Shown in pieces: positions 63,794 to 64,000 of a stretch of 64,000 nucleotides of DNA. The stretch spans positions 579,996 through 643,995 of the forward strand of contig NZ_JAFCMB010000003.1 in the NCBI RefSeq assembly GCF_018130145.1, read 5' to 3'. The first letter of the stretch is position 1. Every line of letters begins with the position of its first letter. A model generated the notes under the pieces. That model saw only the letters and a program-made list of their open reading frames with translations, had not been told where the DNA came from and searched no databases. The position numbers and the translations under genes were made by a program. This DNA is from Bradyrhizobium sp. AUGA SZCCT0176. Lineage in GTDB: Bacteria; Pseudomonadota; Alphaproteobacteria; Rhizobiales; Xanthobacteraceae.

Positions 63794-64000
63794 TTTGCGA
63801 TCTCGCGACGCATTGCGCCCGAGCTTTGCCAGAAACTTCCCGCCCTCCCCAAATGAGAGGGCGCAGGGAAGACCGGGTGCGCGCTGCACCCGCGGTCTCG
63901 CGTGCGGTTTGCACAAAACAAAGTGCACACGAGCATACAGGGCAGCGGTGAACACCCGGCCTTCCCTGCGCAATGGCTTTACGGCTTATGCCGTGATCTC
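63794..64000 (-). repeat. Long non-coding repeat (family F), copy cut by window end
   Basis: Nearly identical to 10974-11179, differing at about one base in twenty; includes GCGCAGGGAAGACCGGGTGC, the inverted GCACAAAACAAAGTGC and CTTCCCTGCGC. The remaining ~300 bases of the element lie beyond 64000. Confidence 0.85.

Overview
The window is high-GC chromosomal DNA from an alphaproteobacterium, most likely Bradyrhizobium or a close relative (Nitrobacteraceae). This rests on the protein set (RcdA/DUF1465, DUF1192, DUF2849, DUF934, DUF2865, Cys-less L31), on FixK/FNR-type boxes, and on many extragenic palindromic repeats of the kind seen in Bradyrhizobium and Rhodopseudomonas. I found no tRNA, rRNA, CRISPR array, phage or transposase gene.

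Layout. 1-4.8 kb: 5' end of a CFA-synthase-like gene with a decayed DUF1295 gene, a MotA/MotB-like motor pair, and an ABC exporter. 4.9-10.8 kb: rpmE, rcdA, two small proteins, a quinone oxidoreductase, and a membrane c-di-GMP phosphodiesterase with a degenerate GGDEF domain. 10.8-15.4 kb: a mosaic accessory stretch of repeats with a FixK-box universal stress gene, a FixK-box glycine-rich secreted protein, a broken LuxR-type gene and an L,D-transpeptidase; both ends carry versions of the 3' end of the EAL gene. 15.6-19.3 kb: a PQQ alcohol dehydrogenase with a lanthanide-type metal site, a cytochrome c and an unknown periplasmic protein, preceded by a PCuAC copper chaperone and 13-bp tandem repeats. 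19.6-23.4 kb: enoyl-CoA hydratase, an amidohydrolase remnant, a frameshifted AraC regulator, a DUF7662 protein and an active-looking diguanylate cyclase.

23.6-40.7 kb: galU, a lytic transglycosylase, an SGNH-like protein, a CsbD-like protein, SDRs, a GNAT, a TauD/TfdA dioxygenase, a CobW GTPase plus D-aminoacylase pair lying between ~175-bp direct repeats, YqgE, a DsbD-N-like protein, a flippase, bdhA plus a patatin (PHB turnover), and a CAP-domain lipoprotein. 40.9-52.5 kb: a nearly complete sulfate assimilation cluster. Uptake (sbp-cysTWA) and reduction (cysG-DUF2849-cysI-DUF934-cysH) lie on the minus strand, and activation (cysD-cysNC) diverges from a shared AT-rich control region containing a perfect 14-bp palindrome. 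52.7-64 kb: glcB, two chemoreceptors flanking small stress-type proteins, DUF2865, a second L,D-transpeptidase, an AI-2E family transporter, DUF883 and a phage-holin-like membrane protein. The window ends inside a second copy of a long non-coding repeat also found at 11 kb.

Together the genes describe a metabolically versatile soil bacterium: assimilatory sulfate reduction, glyoxylate shunt, PHB use, periplasmic alcohol oxidation, c-di-GMP and chemotaxis signalling, and oxygen-responsive stress genes. The most unusual features are the recombination scars and repeats, not a single large new operon.
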